A stretch of 64,000 bases of DNA from the NCBI RefSeq assembly GCF_004804355.1, contig NZ_SRWZ01000005.1, positions 186,001 through 250,000 of the forward strand. The letters run 5' to 3'. The notes beneath the pieces were generated by a model. The model was not told the DNA's origin, searched no databases, and saw nothing but the letters and a program-made list of their open reading frames with translations. How positions within the stretch are numbered: position 1 is the first letter of the stretch; each line of letters starts with the position of its first letter. This stretch comes from Cognatitamlana onchidii (lineage in GTDB: Bacteria > Bacteroidota > Bacteroidia > Flavobacteriales > Flavobacteriaceae). Made by a program: the position numbers and the translations under genes. Below are positions 52,612 to 62,251 of the stretch, in pieces.

Positions 52612-54474
52612 CTATTTTCCTATCAGTATTGTACTATTCATTTTTATGATGGTCTGTTCCTTGGTTTCCCCATTGGACCAGGTTACCTTAACTTTTACAG
52701 GTCCGCTGCCCGCTCCAATTCCAAAATGCACCTGATCATTAAAGCTAAGGGAATACTGGGCGCCCGTGGAGCCCACGCGCTTTATTTGTTCGGATTTTTT
52801 GTTAGTAAGCGTTACGAATGCACCTAAGGCCGTAGCTTTTCCAGATGGCGAATTTCCAACATGCACGACAAGGAAATTGTTTTCGTCTGTATCTGCTAAA
52901 GTATTTTTGAAAAGGTGCCATTTCCCGCGCTCGTTACCCAAAACAATATCTACTTTTCCATCGTTGTTGTAATCGAGGTTTTCAACAGCCATTCCCATGG
53001 CCCCTAATTCTGGTGAAAATATGGTATGATCCTTTTTTACATTAAATGTGCCATCGCCTTGGTTTAAATATAGGATACACTGAATTCCATTAATTAAATT
53101 GCCCCGTGGTACGACCAAAATATCCTGATAGCCATTATTATCAAAATCAGCTATGTTGGATGCCATAGAATGTTCCTTGAACACCATATTTGCCTTACTA
53201 GTGGCGTCCTGAAATTTCCCTCCCTTATTTTCCAATAGGACATCCTCAAGACCTGCCAGATGATTGTATTTTGGGTAATCCTCCACACCGTGGATGACTC
53301 CTGTTGAGGGTGCAAACAAAAATCCAGCAACACGCCATTTTCGATTGCCAATATATCCAATGTACCAGCCTTTTTTCTCCTTAAAATCTGTATTGTCTGG
53401 AAAACCTAGGGCATCGCTTACCACCAATTTTATATCCTTCCCAGAATGGGTTTCCCCTTCAAATTTATAAGCGTACGAGGCTTCACCAATATAATAGGTA
53501 TCCGCATTTGGCCATTGCGACTGGAAATTCTCCATGTTCAGTACGTCGCCTACTTCAATATTATCAAATAGAAATTCGCCTCTTTTTGTGAAAAGCCCAA
53601 GGGTTTTGGTCTCCTTATCGTAAAAGGTTTCGCCTTTTTCGAACTCGAGGCCCCTAGTAAAATACAAATCGAAATCCCCGTCATTATCATAATCTATTTC
53701 TGTAACTCCCGTTACTTCATAAATATCCTTTGGCAATAATTTTTTGGTAACATCTTCAAACAAGAAGCCATCACCGCCCTTGTACATTTTAACATTCCCA
53801 TGGCCGTACATGACGATATCCAATATTTCGTCTCCATTAAAATCGGTAAACAAAACCTTTTGTCCATTTCCTTTACTAACAGGTAAGGTAGAATTTAAAA
53901 TCATTTGCCCATTTCCATCATTTTCATATATATAATTCTCTGTAGTACCTTTTTTGGCACCATCGGGAAATGCAAAATTTATTAAGTCCAAATCGCCATC
54001 ACTATCAATATCCACAAAACCTACTGTCCTGCCACGCATTAAGGCCAAGGGTTCGTCAAAATCGTCCATTGGGATAAATTCCCTTCCCACAACACGGTAC
54101 ATTTTCGAGTTTCGAGCATTGCTACCGGAACCACCACCTCGCGACATTATGACTTCGATATTCCCATCTAAATCAAAATCGCCCGCAGAAACCCCGTGCA
54201 AATCCCCCATAATAATGTCATAAGGTTTGGCAAATTTGCCTTTATTATTCCAGCACACCTGAATACCGAAGCCATGATCGTTTATCATCAAATCTAGATA
54301 GCCATCCTGGTCCAGATCCGCGACCACCGGAGCATCCCATTTTCTGAGATTTTCCTCCTGTCTTGGGAAATCCTTGTATACTTCCTTGAAGATTTGTCCA
54401 AAACTTAAACCTGATATGAATAAGCATAAAATGGTTAGTAAAAACGACTTTTTTTCGAAATCTTGAAATTGCAT
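52612..54474 (-). CDS. FG-GAP/VCBS repeat protein with ASPIC/UnbV domain
   Basis: 620 residues. Signal peptide ends near LSFGQ. Many calcium-binding FG-GAP loops: DLDQDGYLDLM, DFDLDGNIEVI, DIDSDGDLDLI, DYDNDGDFDLY, DFDNNGYQDIL, DYNNDGKVDIV. The last ~90 residues (ATALGAFVTLTNKKSEQIKRVGS.. VHFGIG.. VTWSNGE) are an ASPIC/UnbV domain. It predicts a beta-propeller surface protein, function unknown. The DNA looks less AT-rich than its neighbours by eye. It lies between the PhoD-like gene (10 bp) and the sugar porter (25 bp). Confidence 0.8.
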   Translation of the reverse strand: MQFQDFEKKSFLLTILCLFISGLSFGQIFKEVYKDFPRQEENLRKWDAPVVADLDQDGYLDLMINDHGFGIQVCWNNKGKFAKPYDIIMGDLHGVSAGDFDLDGNIEVIMSRGGGSGSNARNSKMYRVVGREFIPMDDFDEPLALMRGRTVGFVDIDSDGDLDLINFAFPDGAKKGTTENYIYENDGNGQMILNSTLPVSKGNGQKVLFTDFNGDEILDIVMYGHGNVKMYKGGDGFLFEDVTKKLLPKDIYEVTGVTEIDYDNDGDFDLYFTRGLEFEKGETFYDKETKTLGLFTKRGEFLFDNIEVGDVLNMENFQSQWPNADTYYIGEASYAYKFEGETHSGKDIKLVVSDALGFPDNTDFKEKKGWYIGYIGNRKWRVAGFLFAPSTGVIHGVEDYPKYNHLAGLEDVLLENKGGKFQDATSKANMVFKEHSMASNIADFDNNGYQDILVVPRGNLINGIQCILYLNQGDGTFNVKKDHTIFSPELGAMGMAVENLDYNNDGKVDIVLGNERGKWHLFKNTLADTDENNFLVVHVGNSPSGKATALGAFVTLTNKKSEQIKRVGSTGAQYSLSFNDQVHFGIGAGSGPVKVKVTWSNGETKEQTIIKMNSTILIGK

Positions 54475-54484
54475 AATGCTATTT

Positions 54485-56296
54485 TTAATTCTTTACCTCT
54501 ATTTTTTTGTTATTCTTCGTTGTTGCCAAAACATTGAATATTTGATTTTTATAATCTCCTTCCCCTATTTCGATGGTATAAAAACCAGATCTTAACGTTT
54601 TGGGTTGATATGATTTTCCTTTTATCCTCACGGATGATTCTACTGCTCCAGTAGCACTACCTCTAATGGTTACCACTTGGTCGGGCTTTGATAATAGTAG
54701 CAATGGTAGTTGATAAAATGTTTTGGGGCTAAAGTTATCAAACTGGGAAATCGTTATGGGCCATCCAGGGTATTGCTTACTGTCTTTTCTTGTAATATCA
54801 ACATTTCTGGGCCAACAATTGAAGGTAATCGTTCTATTCGATTTATTGTAATTTATAACTCCATAACCTGCAACCCTAGTAGAGAGTTTACCACCTTCGT
54901 CTATTTCTTCTGATGAAGGATTAGCTACTGCATAAACGGTTATTTTATTCTGAAAGCCGTCTAAAAACTCCCCCGTGTAGAACGGGTTATTTTTACCCCG
55001 GTTTTTTCCTGGCTTTTTGGGGTCCCACCAGCGCAACCAGTAATTAGCAATAGCTGGCGTACAAAATGAATATCCGGCATCATCCCAATCATCAACACCA
55101 TGCTTGATAAAAGACCCTAAATGCTGATCTCCAGCAATCATTGGTGAAAAACTTTTACGAATAACGGCCAATGCCCTATTTCTTCCGCTTTGTGGCCAGC
55201 CGTTAGAATCAAAATCGGCAAAAATTTCCCTATCGTGTTTACCTGTGTAATTATTCGCCATCGTGAAAATGGTTTGAGACAACACTGTTTTCATTTCAGC
55301 ATCTTCCCAATCGGTTGTCCAATCCTCTAAAAAGTCTAATTGTCTTTCGCCCAATAATAATGCTTTGGGATCGTCGAATATTCTTGTATCTACTTCAGGA
55401 TCAAAAATGGCGTCAACTACTTTACCCTCATGTCTGAAAATTTGACCAGGTGCAGATTTAAACTTTCTATCTTCTAGTATTGCAAAACTAATGCCTCCCC
55501 AAGTTAAATCAGTATAATATACACCAATACCTTGAGCGATTGGTGTTGGATCATACGGATCTGGCAAATGGCTGGTTTGAGCACGTTCTACTTCTTTTAT
55601 GTAACTTACTGGCATATAATAACCTCCATATTTACCACTTCTATCCTTACTTTTAATACCCCCACTACCCCAAATATTACCTTGACCAACATCATGGTCG
55701 TCTACAATACAAATAGTTGGGGTGTTTCTTATAATATCGCCAAAGTCTCTCCCAAATTTCAACCAGTACAAATAGTGTTGGCTATGATCGTAAACCTGAT
55801 CCCCAGAAAAAAACAATAAATCTGGATTGAGCTTTTTAATATTATCAACAATATCTGTTTTAGGAATATCGCCGCCATGTTCTGGATAAATGGAATTACA
55901 GGTTAATGCTGCTAATACAAACTCATCTTTATCAATGGGGTTTTTACGAATAATGCCTTCGTAAAATGCTTTTTTATTGTGAACCACCCTATACTTAGCT
56001 TCTATAGTATCATTCCAATTTTCTAATCTAAATAGTGACGTGTAACCAGGATACTGAATTACTGCTGTATCCTTGGTTACCCAATTACCACCTTCTTGAA
56101 TTTCCAAAAAAGCCTCAAAAGGCTCAAAATTTTTTATGGGATAAAATTGAGCATTAAGTTTTACCGTATTCTCGTGAACAGTATACATGGCAAAACAAAT
56201 ACGATCTTCTGGCTTAATATTTTTTGGTAAATACAAGTGCTGAGCATTAATATTTAGCACAAAATGACAAGCCAAGGTAAATATGAAAATTCTCAA
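54485..56296 (-). CDS. PhoD-like metallophosphoesterase
   Basis: 603 residues. Signal peptide ends near NINAQ. Calcineurin-like/PhoD motifs: FFSGDQVYDHSQHYLYW, IVDDHDVGQGNIWGSGG, and MIAGDQHLG (metal His). A ~100-residue N-terminal beta-domain and a C-terminal beta-rich region flank the catalytic core. PhoD proteins are phosphodiesterases or phosphatases, often with Ca2+ and Fe3+. Within a sulfated-galactan operon it could act on an ester substituent or supply phosphate. It is 12 bp from GH127 and 10 bp from the FG-GAP gene. Confidence 0.8.
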   Translation of the reverse strand: MRIFIFTLACHFVLNINAQHLYLPKNIKPEDRICFAMYTVHENTVKLNAQFYPIKNFEPFEAFLEIQEGGNWVTKDTAVIQYPGYTSLFRLENWNDTIEAKYRVVHNKKAFYEGIIRKNPIDKDEFVLAALTCNSIYPEHGGDIPKTDIVDNIKKLNPDLLFFSGDQVYDHSQHYLYWLKFGRDFGDIIRNTPTICIVDDHDVGQGNIWGSGGIKSKDRSGKYGGYYMPVSYIKEVERAQTSHLPDPYDPTPIAQGIGVYYTDLTWGGISFAILEDRKFKSAPGQIFRHEGKVVDAIFDPEVDTRIFDDPKALLLGERQLDFLEDWTTDWEDAEMKTVLSQTIFTMANNYTGKHDREIFADFDSNGWPQSGRNRALAVIRKSFSPMIAGDQHLGSFIKHGVDDWDDAGYSFCTPAIANYWLRWWDPKKPGKNRGKNNPFYTGEFLDGFQNKITVYAVANPSSEEIDEGGKLSTRVAGYGVINYNKSNRTITFNCWPRNVDITRKDSKQYPGWPITISQFDNFSPKTFYQLPLLLLSKPDQVVTIRGSATGAVESSVRIKGKSYQPKTLRSGFYTIEIGEGDYKNQIFNVLATTKNNKKIEVKN

Positions 56297-56308
56297 AATA
56301 ATCTTAAA

Positions 56309-58288
56309 TTAGTTATTCCAAATAACGGGGATAAATACCGTCATTTCGGCCTGCCCTCGGTTACTCCATGCAAAATAAGGCACTAACTGTGTTTTATGAT
56401 GTTTTAGTTCAGGTTTGGTTACTACTTGGTACATATCATCATTTTTGTCCTCCCTGAGTTGCAGTTCTGCTTTGATTACCGTAACACCACCCAAAAAATT
56501 TGGTTTATGCTCTGCCACCAAATTCGTATCACCGTTGATGTACACATTTAAAATGGAGGTGTCATTAGGTAAATCTGGCGACTCTACGCAGTAAACAATT
56601 GGTCCACGCTTTACGGCTATTTGATTTCTCACCTCTTCAATTCTGTTATGCCCTTCAATACGTGTAACCTCCATAGGCATGTCCAAAATGATGGTATCTC
56701 CAGCCTTCCATTTACGATTGATAGTTGCAAAAGTACCTGGAACAACCTGAACCATAGCATCTTCTCCATTAACTTTTAAGGTACTGCCCACTGCCCATTT
56801 CGGAATTCTAACTTTAATATCAAAAGCAGAATCTTTACATTGATCAACGGTAATTTTCACGACACCCTTCCATGGATAATCTGTGTCTTGCGAAAGTTTT
56901 ATTGAAGAACCATCCAACATTGTGGTATCTAATCTATTTCCACCAAACAAAACTACGGCTACGCCATTTTCTGATAAATTGTATGCCCATCCTGAACTTT
57001 TACAAATAGTCCTTACTAGGTTAGGAGGGCAACAAAAACATTCCAAATATGGTTGACGAACAGGACTTTCCGTAACATCGGCATGTGCATCATAATTCCT
57101 TGAATTGTTAACCATTCGCAGGGGGTTAGAATAAAAATAATCCTTTCCTTCAATACTTATTCCTGATAGACCACTGTTGTACAGAACCAATTCAATGATA
57201 TCAGCATATCTGGATTCTTCTTTAATGCCCATCATTCGGCTACTAAACATGGCGTTACAAAGGTTGGCACAAGTCTCGTTATACGCCGTCATGTTCGGCA
57301 TCATATAGGCATCAATAAAGCCTTCTTCAATCATATCTAAATTAGTAGAAGCTCCGTAGTGGGCTTGACCTACAGCTCCCGTAACATACATCTTTTTACC
57401 AGTAACGTTTTCCCATAGTTTATCTAAGGCATCAATTAAAGCTTTTTCACCAGTTTCTGCGTACACATCTGCTGCACCTGCATAATAGTACAATGCTAAA
57501 ACGGCATGACCAACTGCTTCTTCCGATTCCCTGAAAGGAGTACGTTCCTGAACCATATCTCCAATAGGATAACCTTCAGTAGTAGAGTGGTGCTCAATTT
57601 TAAACGTTCCTCTTCTATTGATAAACTTTTCGGCAAGCTTTAGATATTTCTTATCCCCAACTGTTCTATATAACTCAACCAGGCCCATAATTTGCGTTTG
57701 ATTAAAACCAAAACGTTGGTAGTGTTTGGTGTCTGGCATAAAATAAACACACAGTAAATCGGCCTGCTTTATGGCAATATTCAAGAAATTACGCTGTCCT
57801 GTTAGTCGAAAATGTACGCTAGCGGCAATAAATAAATGCCCGTAATTGTACATTTCATGATATTTTCTGTTTGAAAAACGCTCCGCTCCTTCCGTAATTT
57901 GAATATGAGTATGGATGTACCCATCTTCTTCCTGAGCCTTACCAATCCATTCGATGTATTCATCTAACTCCTTTAACAATGCTTCTTCTTTCGTTAAAGC
58001 ATAGATGTACATTTTAGCCTCCATAAATTTAAAAAAATCTCCGTCGTGCCAATAAAAACCCTTATGTTCACCTTCTTTAGCACCGGCTGCAATTTTGAAA
58101 TTGTTTAAACCATGACCAACATCACCACAAAGCACATTTCCCATGTAAGGAAGCATTCTTTCTGCGGCAGCTTGAACTTTTTCTGCCCAAAATCCTTTAT
58201 CCCATTTACAATCTCCAAAATTGATGCTTTTCAATTTTACATACGGACTTTCTGATGTATTCGTTATTGCTTTGTTATGAGTGCTCAT
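56309..58288 (-). CDS. GH127-family glycoside hydrolase
   Basis: 659 residues, no signal peptide, so probably cytoplasmic. An alpha/alpha barrel pattern (WHDGDFFKFMEAKMYIY, YNYGHLFIAASVHF) precedes the zinc/nucleophile site: E338 and C340 in YNETC, and C419-C420 in CFCCPPN with an extra C417. These match the Zn-binding Glu and three Cys of the GH127 beta-L-arabinofuranosidase HypBA1. In galactan loci GH127 members can be 3,6-anhydro-galactosidases; here the retained Zn site makes both activities possible. The start overlaps the stop of the upstream GH16 gene by 4 bp (ATGA). Confidence 0.88.
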   Translation of the reverse strand: MSTHNKAITNTSESPYVKLKSINFGDCKWDKGFWAEKVQAAAERMLPYMGNVLCGDVGHGLNNFKIAAGAKEGEHKGFYWHDGDFFKFMEAKMYIYALTKEEALLKELDEYIEWIGKAQEEDGYIHTHIQITEGAERFSNRKYHEMYNYGHLFIAASVHFRLTGQRNFLNIAIKQADLLCVYFMPDTKHYQRFGFNQTQIMGLVELYRTVGDKKYLKLAEKFINRRGTFKIEHHSTTEGYPIGDMVQERTPFRESEEAVGHAVLALYYYAGAADVYAETGEKALIDALDKLWENVTGKKMYVTGAVGQAHYGASTNLDMIEEGFIDAYMMPNMTAYNETCANLCNAMFSSRMMGIKEESRYADIIELVLYNSGLSGISIEGKDYFYSNPLRMVNNSRNYDAHADVTESPVRQPYLECFCCPPNLVRTICKSSGWAYNLSENGVAVVLFGGNRLDTTMLDGSSIKLSQDTDYPWKGVVKITVDQCKDSAFDIKVRIPKWAVGSTLKVNGEDAMVQVVPGTFATINRKWKAGDTIILDMPMEVTRIEGHNRIEEVRNQIAVKRGPIVYCVESPDLPNDTSILNVYINGDTNLVAEHKPNFLGGVTVIKAELQLREDKNDDMYQVVTKPELKHHKTQLVPYFAWSNRGQAEMTVFIPVIWNN

Positions 58289-59802
58289 TGCTTATTAATT
58301 TTTTTAATTTGAATATCGTCAATAAATAGTTTTGCCGCTTTTGTTGGAGGCAAATCTTCTCTTCTAATTTCTATTTGCATACCATCATTTTCTGCTGAAA
58401 CTTTTAATCTTGAAAATTGAGTTTCAACTGTTACCCACTCTCTTCTAGGCATCTTTTTTAATCCGTCAAACTGTAATTCAATTTCAGGGTTCAGTAGAGA
58501 CACATGAATTTTATCAGTAATTCTTCCTTGGTCTAACCATACTTTGGCTGATAAGGTATAATCACCTGCTGGAAGATTCAAGGCTCCTTCGGGCGATTTA
58601 ATAACTACCTTATCTACGAGTAATGATTCGTTTTTCCCGTAACCAGAAAATTTTAAACTTTCAACGCCAGAGTTGTATTGCCCTTCATAAATACCTAAAT
58701 ATTGTTTAGAGCCATCATCGATTTGCCAAAATTTTTGATAATCATTATTTTCAGAATTTTCAGGAACTAAATATAATGGTCTTGGATTTTCTTCAAAAAG
58801 AATTGGACCTTCAAAACCATAAAATGCTTTGTCCTTTGCCAATAAATTATCCGAAGGCTTTTGCCAAACACGCATATATTTAATTTCAAAATCAACCGGC
58901 AACTCTTCTTTATGAGGCACACCTAATCTTTTAAAGATTTCTGAATCCAACCATATTTCCATGGGGTTGTTAAAAATAAAATCGGTTCCAACATCATCTT
59001 GAGTAAACGTAACAATGTGTTTGCCATCAATATAAAAACTTAGATAGTCTTCTCCCCATTCTGCTCCATACACATGAAAATCGCTAGCCGTATTAAAATC
59101 TAACTTTTCTGAATGTAAGAATACTGCTGTAGGTCTTACTGAAGGTGGACTCCAATCGTGAGCTGTTCCTATCCAATAATTTCCTCCCTCTATAAAGCCA
59201 TACTTTTTGGGGTTTCCCATGAGCTCAAATACATCCAATTCTTGCTCGAAACCTATACCCCAAAATGCACCTGATATTGCCGCATAACCCACTTTTGCTT
59301 CAACTTCCATATAGCCATATAAAAAACGCTTCTTTGTAATAACACCTCCGGTAGTTACGGGAACTGGTTTTCCTTCCAATTTCCCATAGGCATCATTGTT
59401 TTTTCCATCGGCATATTTTTCTTTAGCAAACTCATAATCAGGCTCCCATTGTGAAGTAATTACAAGTTTACCATCTGTAACATTTACATTGTGAGCTACA
59501 AATTGAGAAGGCGGTCTTCCCTTCCAGATGTAATAATCACCATTTTGCCCTTCGATAAACCATTTTGTTGTGTCTATTGATGCCCCTTCAAATTCATCAC
59601 TTAGTTCTTCATTTAGAATCCAACCACCTTTGTTTTCGGGATCTGAATATGGTAGTAGGCTCTTCTCTTTTGTTGCAAGCTCTTCATTAAAGGCATTATT
59701 AAGGTTTTGTTTACAACTCGTAATGGTAAGCAAACATATTACAGCAGCTAGTGTTATACTAAACATGCAGTCTTTAACCTGATTTGTGGTAATTCTTTCC
59801 AT
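58285..59802 (-). CDS. GH16 galactanase-like lipoprotein
   Basis: 505 residues. The lipobox TSC (Cys30) predicts surface or periplasmic anchoring. GH16 domain about 60-315: WKGRPPSQFVAHNV, YGYMEVEAKV and the catalytic E188-L-D190-V-F-E193 (ExDxxE intact). The C-terminal ~180 residues are a carbohydrate-binding-like beta-sandwich; there is no sorting domain. It is paralogous to the GH16 at 46176-47810 (shared WILN..SDEF, W-E-P-x-F/Y-E-F-A and WLDSEIF motifs), which suggests gene duplication within the locus. Translation of GH127 is coupled by the ATGA overlap. Confidence 0.87.
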   Translation of the reverse strand: MERITTNQVKDCMFSITLAAVICLLTITSCKQNLNNAFNEELATKEKSLLPYSDPENKGGWILNEELSDEFEGASIDTTKWFIEGQNGDYYIWKGRPPSQFVAHNVNVTDGKLVITSQWEPDYEFAKEKYADGKNNDAYGKLEGKPVPVTTGGVITKKRFLYGYMEVEAKVGYAAISGAFWGIGFEQELDVFELMGNPKKYGFIEGGNYWIGTAHDWSPPSVRPTAVFLHSEKLDFNTASDFHVYGAEWGEDYLSFYIDGKHIVTFTQDDVGTDFIFNNPMEIWLDSEIFKRLGVPHKEELPVDFEIKYMRVWQKPSDNLLAKDKAFYGFEGPILFEENPRPLYLVPENSENNDYQKFWQIDDGSKQYLGIYEGQYNSGVESLKFSGYGKNESLLVDKVVIKSPEGALNLPAGDYTLSAKVWLDQGRITDKIHVSLLNPEIELQFDGLKKMPRREWVTVETQFSRLKVSAENDGMQIEIRREDLPPTKAAKLFIDDIQIKKINKQ

Positions 59803-59842
59803 TTTTGCCTTCGTTGAAAAGTTTTGATTTTCTTTGACTATT

Positions 59843-61291
59843 CTATTTTTTAAAATTCTTACTGTTATCTACGTTATACTTTTCTATCTCTTTTTTTACC
59901 ATTTCTGGAGTGCGATAGCGATCCATTCTATCTATATCGTACTTTTCAAAATCCTGCTTTAAGGTCCACAAGGGGCGTTCGTGGGTTAATTCCCATTCAA
60001 ATAATTTCTTGAACATTTCATTTAAACGCTCAGGTTGTTCTGTTGCTAAATTGTTTTGTTCGGTTAGATCGGCGGACAAATCATAAAGTTCTGCAGGTCT
60101 GTCTGCAAACCGGATGAGTTTCCAGTCGTTATGTCTATAAACGGCGCGCACATCCTTCTTCCAAAATAGATCCTCATGTGGTCTTTCATTGTTCAAGCCA
60201 TCGACATAAGGAATCAAATTTACCCCGTCAATTTCTTTCAAGTCCTCGATTTTCCCTCCGGCTGCAGCATAAAAGGTAGGCAAAAAATCGAGTGTACTAA
60301 CAGGGTAATCATACCTTATACCAGCTTTAAGCCTTTTTGGCCATTTGATTAGATAAGGCACCCTGATTCCCCCTTCCAAATGGTTGGATTTTGTACCGCT
60401 AAGTGGCAGGTTTATAGACGCATTCTTGTCTGTTGGCCCTCCGTTATCATTTGAAAAGGCAACAACTGTATTTTTATCCAGCCCGAGTTCTTCTAGCTTG
60501 TCCATTAATCTGCCGCAAGCCCTATCCAGTGCCAAGGTCATGGCCGCCACTTCCTTACGCTTTCCTTTTAGGTTTGGGAACTTGGCCAAATCTTCTTCCT
60601 TTGCTTCCATCGGTGTATGCACGGCGTTAAAAGCCAAGTAAATAAAGAATGGCTTTTCTTTATGTCTCTCAACAAATGAAATGGCTTCATCCACAAAGAC
60701 ATCAGTAGCATAACCATCAGGTTCTTCGTAGTTCTCAAAATTCCTTTCCATTTTATTGTCATGATGTACACCTTTAAAATCCTTATAAGGAAAGTAGCTT
60801 CTGGCACCGCCTCTAAAACCGTAAAATTCGTCGAACCCCCTATTTAAGGGATGAAATCTATCGGCGTCCCCTAAATGCCATTTGCCGTACATAGCGTTTA
60901 CATAGCCTAAGTCTTTTAAATAATCGGCCATCGTTTTCTGGTTTAATGGCAAGCCCATATCATCCCCTAAAAATTTAGAGTTTTCGCTCATATAACCTGG
61001 AACATTTATTTCCTGATAACCAAAACGTTGTTGGTATTTACCGGTAATAAGCCCAGCCCGGGAAGGCCCGCAGGTAGCGTCTGTAACATAACCTTGAGTG
61101 AACAAAATGCCCTGCTCTGCCAGTTTATCCAAGTTTGGAGTTATCATAACATCACTTCCTTGAAATCCAAAATCGCCGTACCCAGCATCGTCAATAAAAA
61201 TGAGTACTATATTTGGTTGTTTTTGGCCTATGCAAGACAATTGGCATAAAACAATTGCTAAAAACGCAATAGAAAACTTTAGATTTTTCAT
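59843..61291 (-). CDS. S1_19-like sulfatase, exported lipoprotein
   Basis: 482 residues. N-terminal signal with possible lipobox LSC (Cys20). [18 protein letters not shown] opens the domain; the formylglycine motif is C74[10 protein letters not shown] followed by KYQQRFGYQ, which is typical of S1_19. Metal-site motif [10 protein letters not shown] and the GKWHLGD motif are intact. S1_19 members remove O-sulfates from carrageenan or other galactans. It is the first minus-strand gene of the locus, with ~960 bp of mostly non-coding DNA upstream, so the operon promoter is probably there. GH16 follows after 40 bp. Confidence 0.88.
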   Translation of the reverse strand: MKNLKFSIAFLAIVLCQLSCIGQKQPNIVLIFIDDAGYGDFGFQGSDVMITPNLDKLAEQGILFTQGYVTDATCGPSRAGLITGKYQQRFGYQEINVPGYMSENSKFLGDDMGLPLNQKTMADYLKDLGYVNAMYGKWHLGDADRFHPLNRGFDEFYGFRGGARSYFPYKDFKGVHHDNKMERNFENYEEPDGYATDVFVDEAISFVERHKEKPFFIYLAFNAVHTPMEAKEEDLAKFPNLKGKRKEVAAMTLALDRACGRLMDKLEELGLDKNTVVAFSNDNGGPTDKNASINLPLSGTKSNHLEGGIRVPYLIKWPKRLKAGIRYDYPVSTLDFLPTFYAAAGGKIEDLKEIDGVNLIPYVDGLNNERPHEDLFWKKDVRAVYRHNDWKLIRFADRPAELYDLSADLTEQNNLATEQPERLNEMFKKLFEWELTHERPLWTLKQDFEKYDIDRMDRYRTPEMVKKEIEKYNVDNSKNFKK

Positions 61292-62251
61292 GTCTAGTTT
61301 TTTTTGTCTTTCTTAAATCGTAAGCTATTGTTAATAATAACTTTAATGTACTTTTAGTTAAATTGAGAATAATTAGTTTTCATAAAGTATATATCTAACC
61401 TTAACTACATGGAATTACTACAAACCATTTATTATTTTTTACCAAAAAGGACAACCATTGTAGGCTATCATCTCTTTTTTCAATTAAGGTTTAATAATGA
61501 ACTTCTTTCTCCTCGATTAATATGTTAAAAACTTTAGTAACATTGTTACAACGCTTAAACCACTTGTTCTGTGTACTTGTCAATTTCACCCCCCTTCATC
61601 ACCCGTTTTAACCACGCCATCATCAAACATCTCAACTATTTTTACAATATTGAACTAACACATCGTGTTTGCAGAATTATATAAAAAGCCCTCTGATTCG
61701 AATTTTACTAAGGTATCCATTGCCCCTAGACTATATTGAATTAATAAAGGCCACCTTTGATACGTATCTATGCTATATGACGAATCAGCCTCAGTAAGCT
61801 CTTTTTTCTTAACTGCTCCATATACTAAGGCAAAAATAGCGGAGTCTCTTTGAAGAAAGATAGCCTTATTTAACCATAAATTATCATAAGTTACCTTTCT
61901 TCCCATAAGGTTAAATATAAAACTTTACTGGTCTTTTGTATATATAGACCTAATAAACTACAACAAAACCAAATATATCCCGAAATACAGTATTGCTTTT
62001 CTTTTGCACATTGATTTTATCTATTATCAATAAAAGGACAAATATGTTACCGATTATTCAGGACCATAGTTATAGACTATAATAAATCTATGATTACTTC
62101 AGTTACAATTTGATTTTTTTTACAGCCTAAAACTCTTTTTTCTAAAAAAGATAATATAGTGCAGGGTTATGTTAAAAGATTGCTATCGCTCACTTCTAAT
62201 ACTCTTTAATTTTACACCAAATAAAAGACAGATTAAATAAACTTAAAAATT
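61292..62251. other. Intergenic region between divergent galactan transcripts
   Basis: 960 bp between the S1_19 sulfatase (minus) and the T9SS-secreted protein (plus). It is AT-rich and probably holds promoters for both directions, but I could not place a convincing TTTG/TAnnTTTG pair. A single 83-codon frame on the minus strand (61655-61906) is the only ORF of note. Otherwise I see no gene, repeat or RNA in it. Confidence 0.5.
61655..61906 (-). CDS. Short ORF of unknown function (possible remnant)
   Basis: 83 residues, soluble: KVTYDNLWLNKAIFLQRDSAIFALVYGAVKK, then DSSYSIDTYQRWPLLIQYSLGAMDTLVKFE. It has normal-looking amino-acid composition and codon use but no signal peptide or recognisable domain. 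No neighbour within 300 bp. It may be a remnant of a longer gene, as other remnants occur in this locus, or a spurious frame. Confidence 0.25.
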   Translation of the reverse strand: MGRKVTYDNLWLNKAIFLQRDSAIFALVYGAVKKKELTEADSSYSIDTYQRWPLLIQYSLGAMDTLVKFESEGFLYNSANTMC

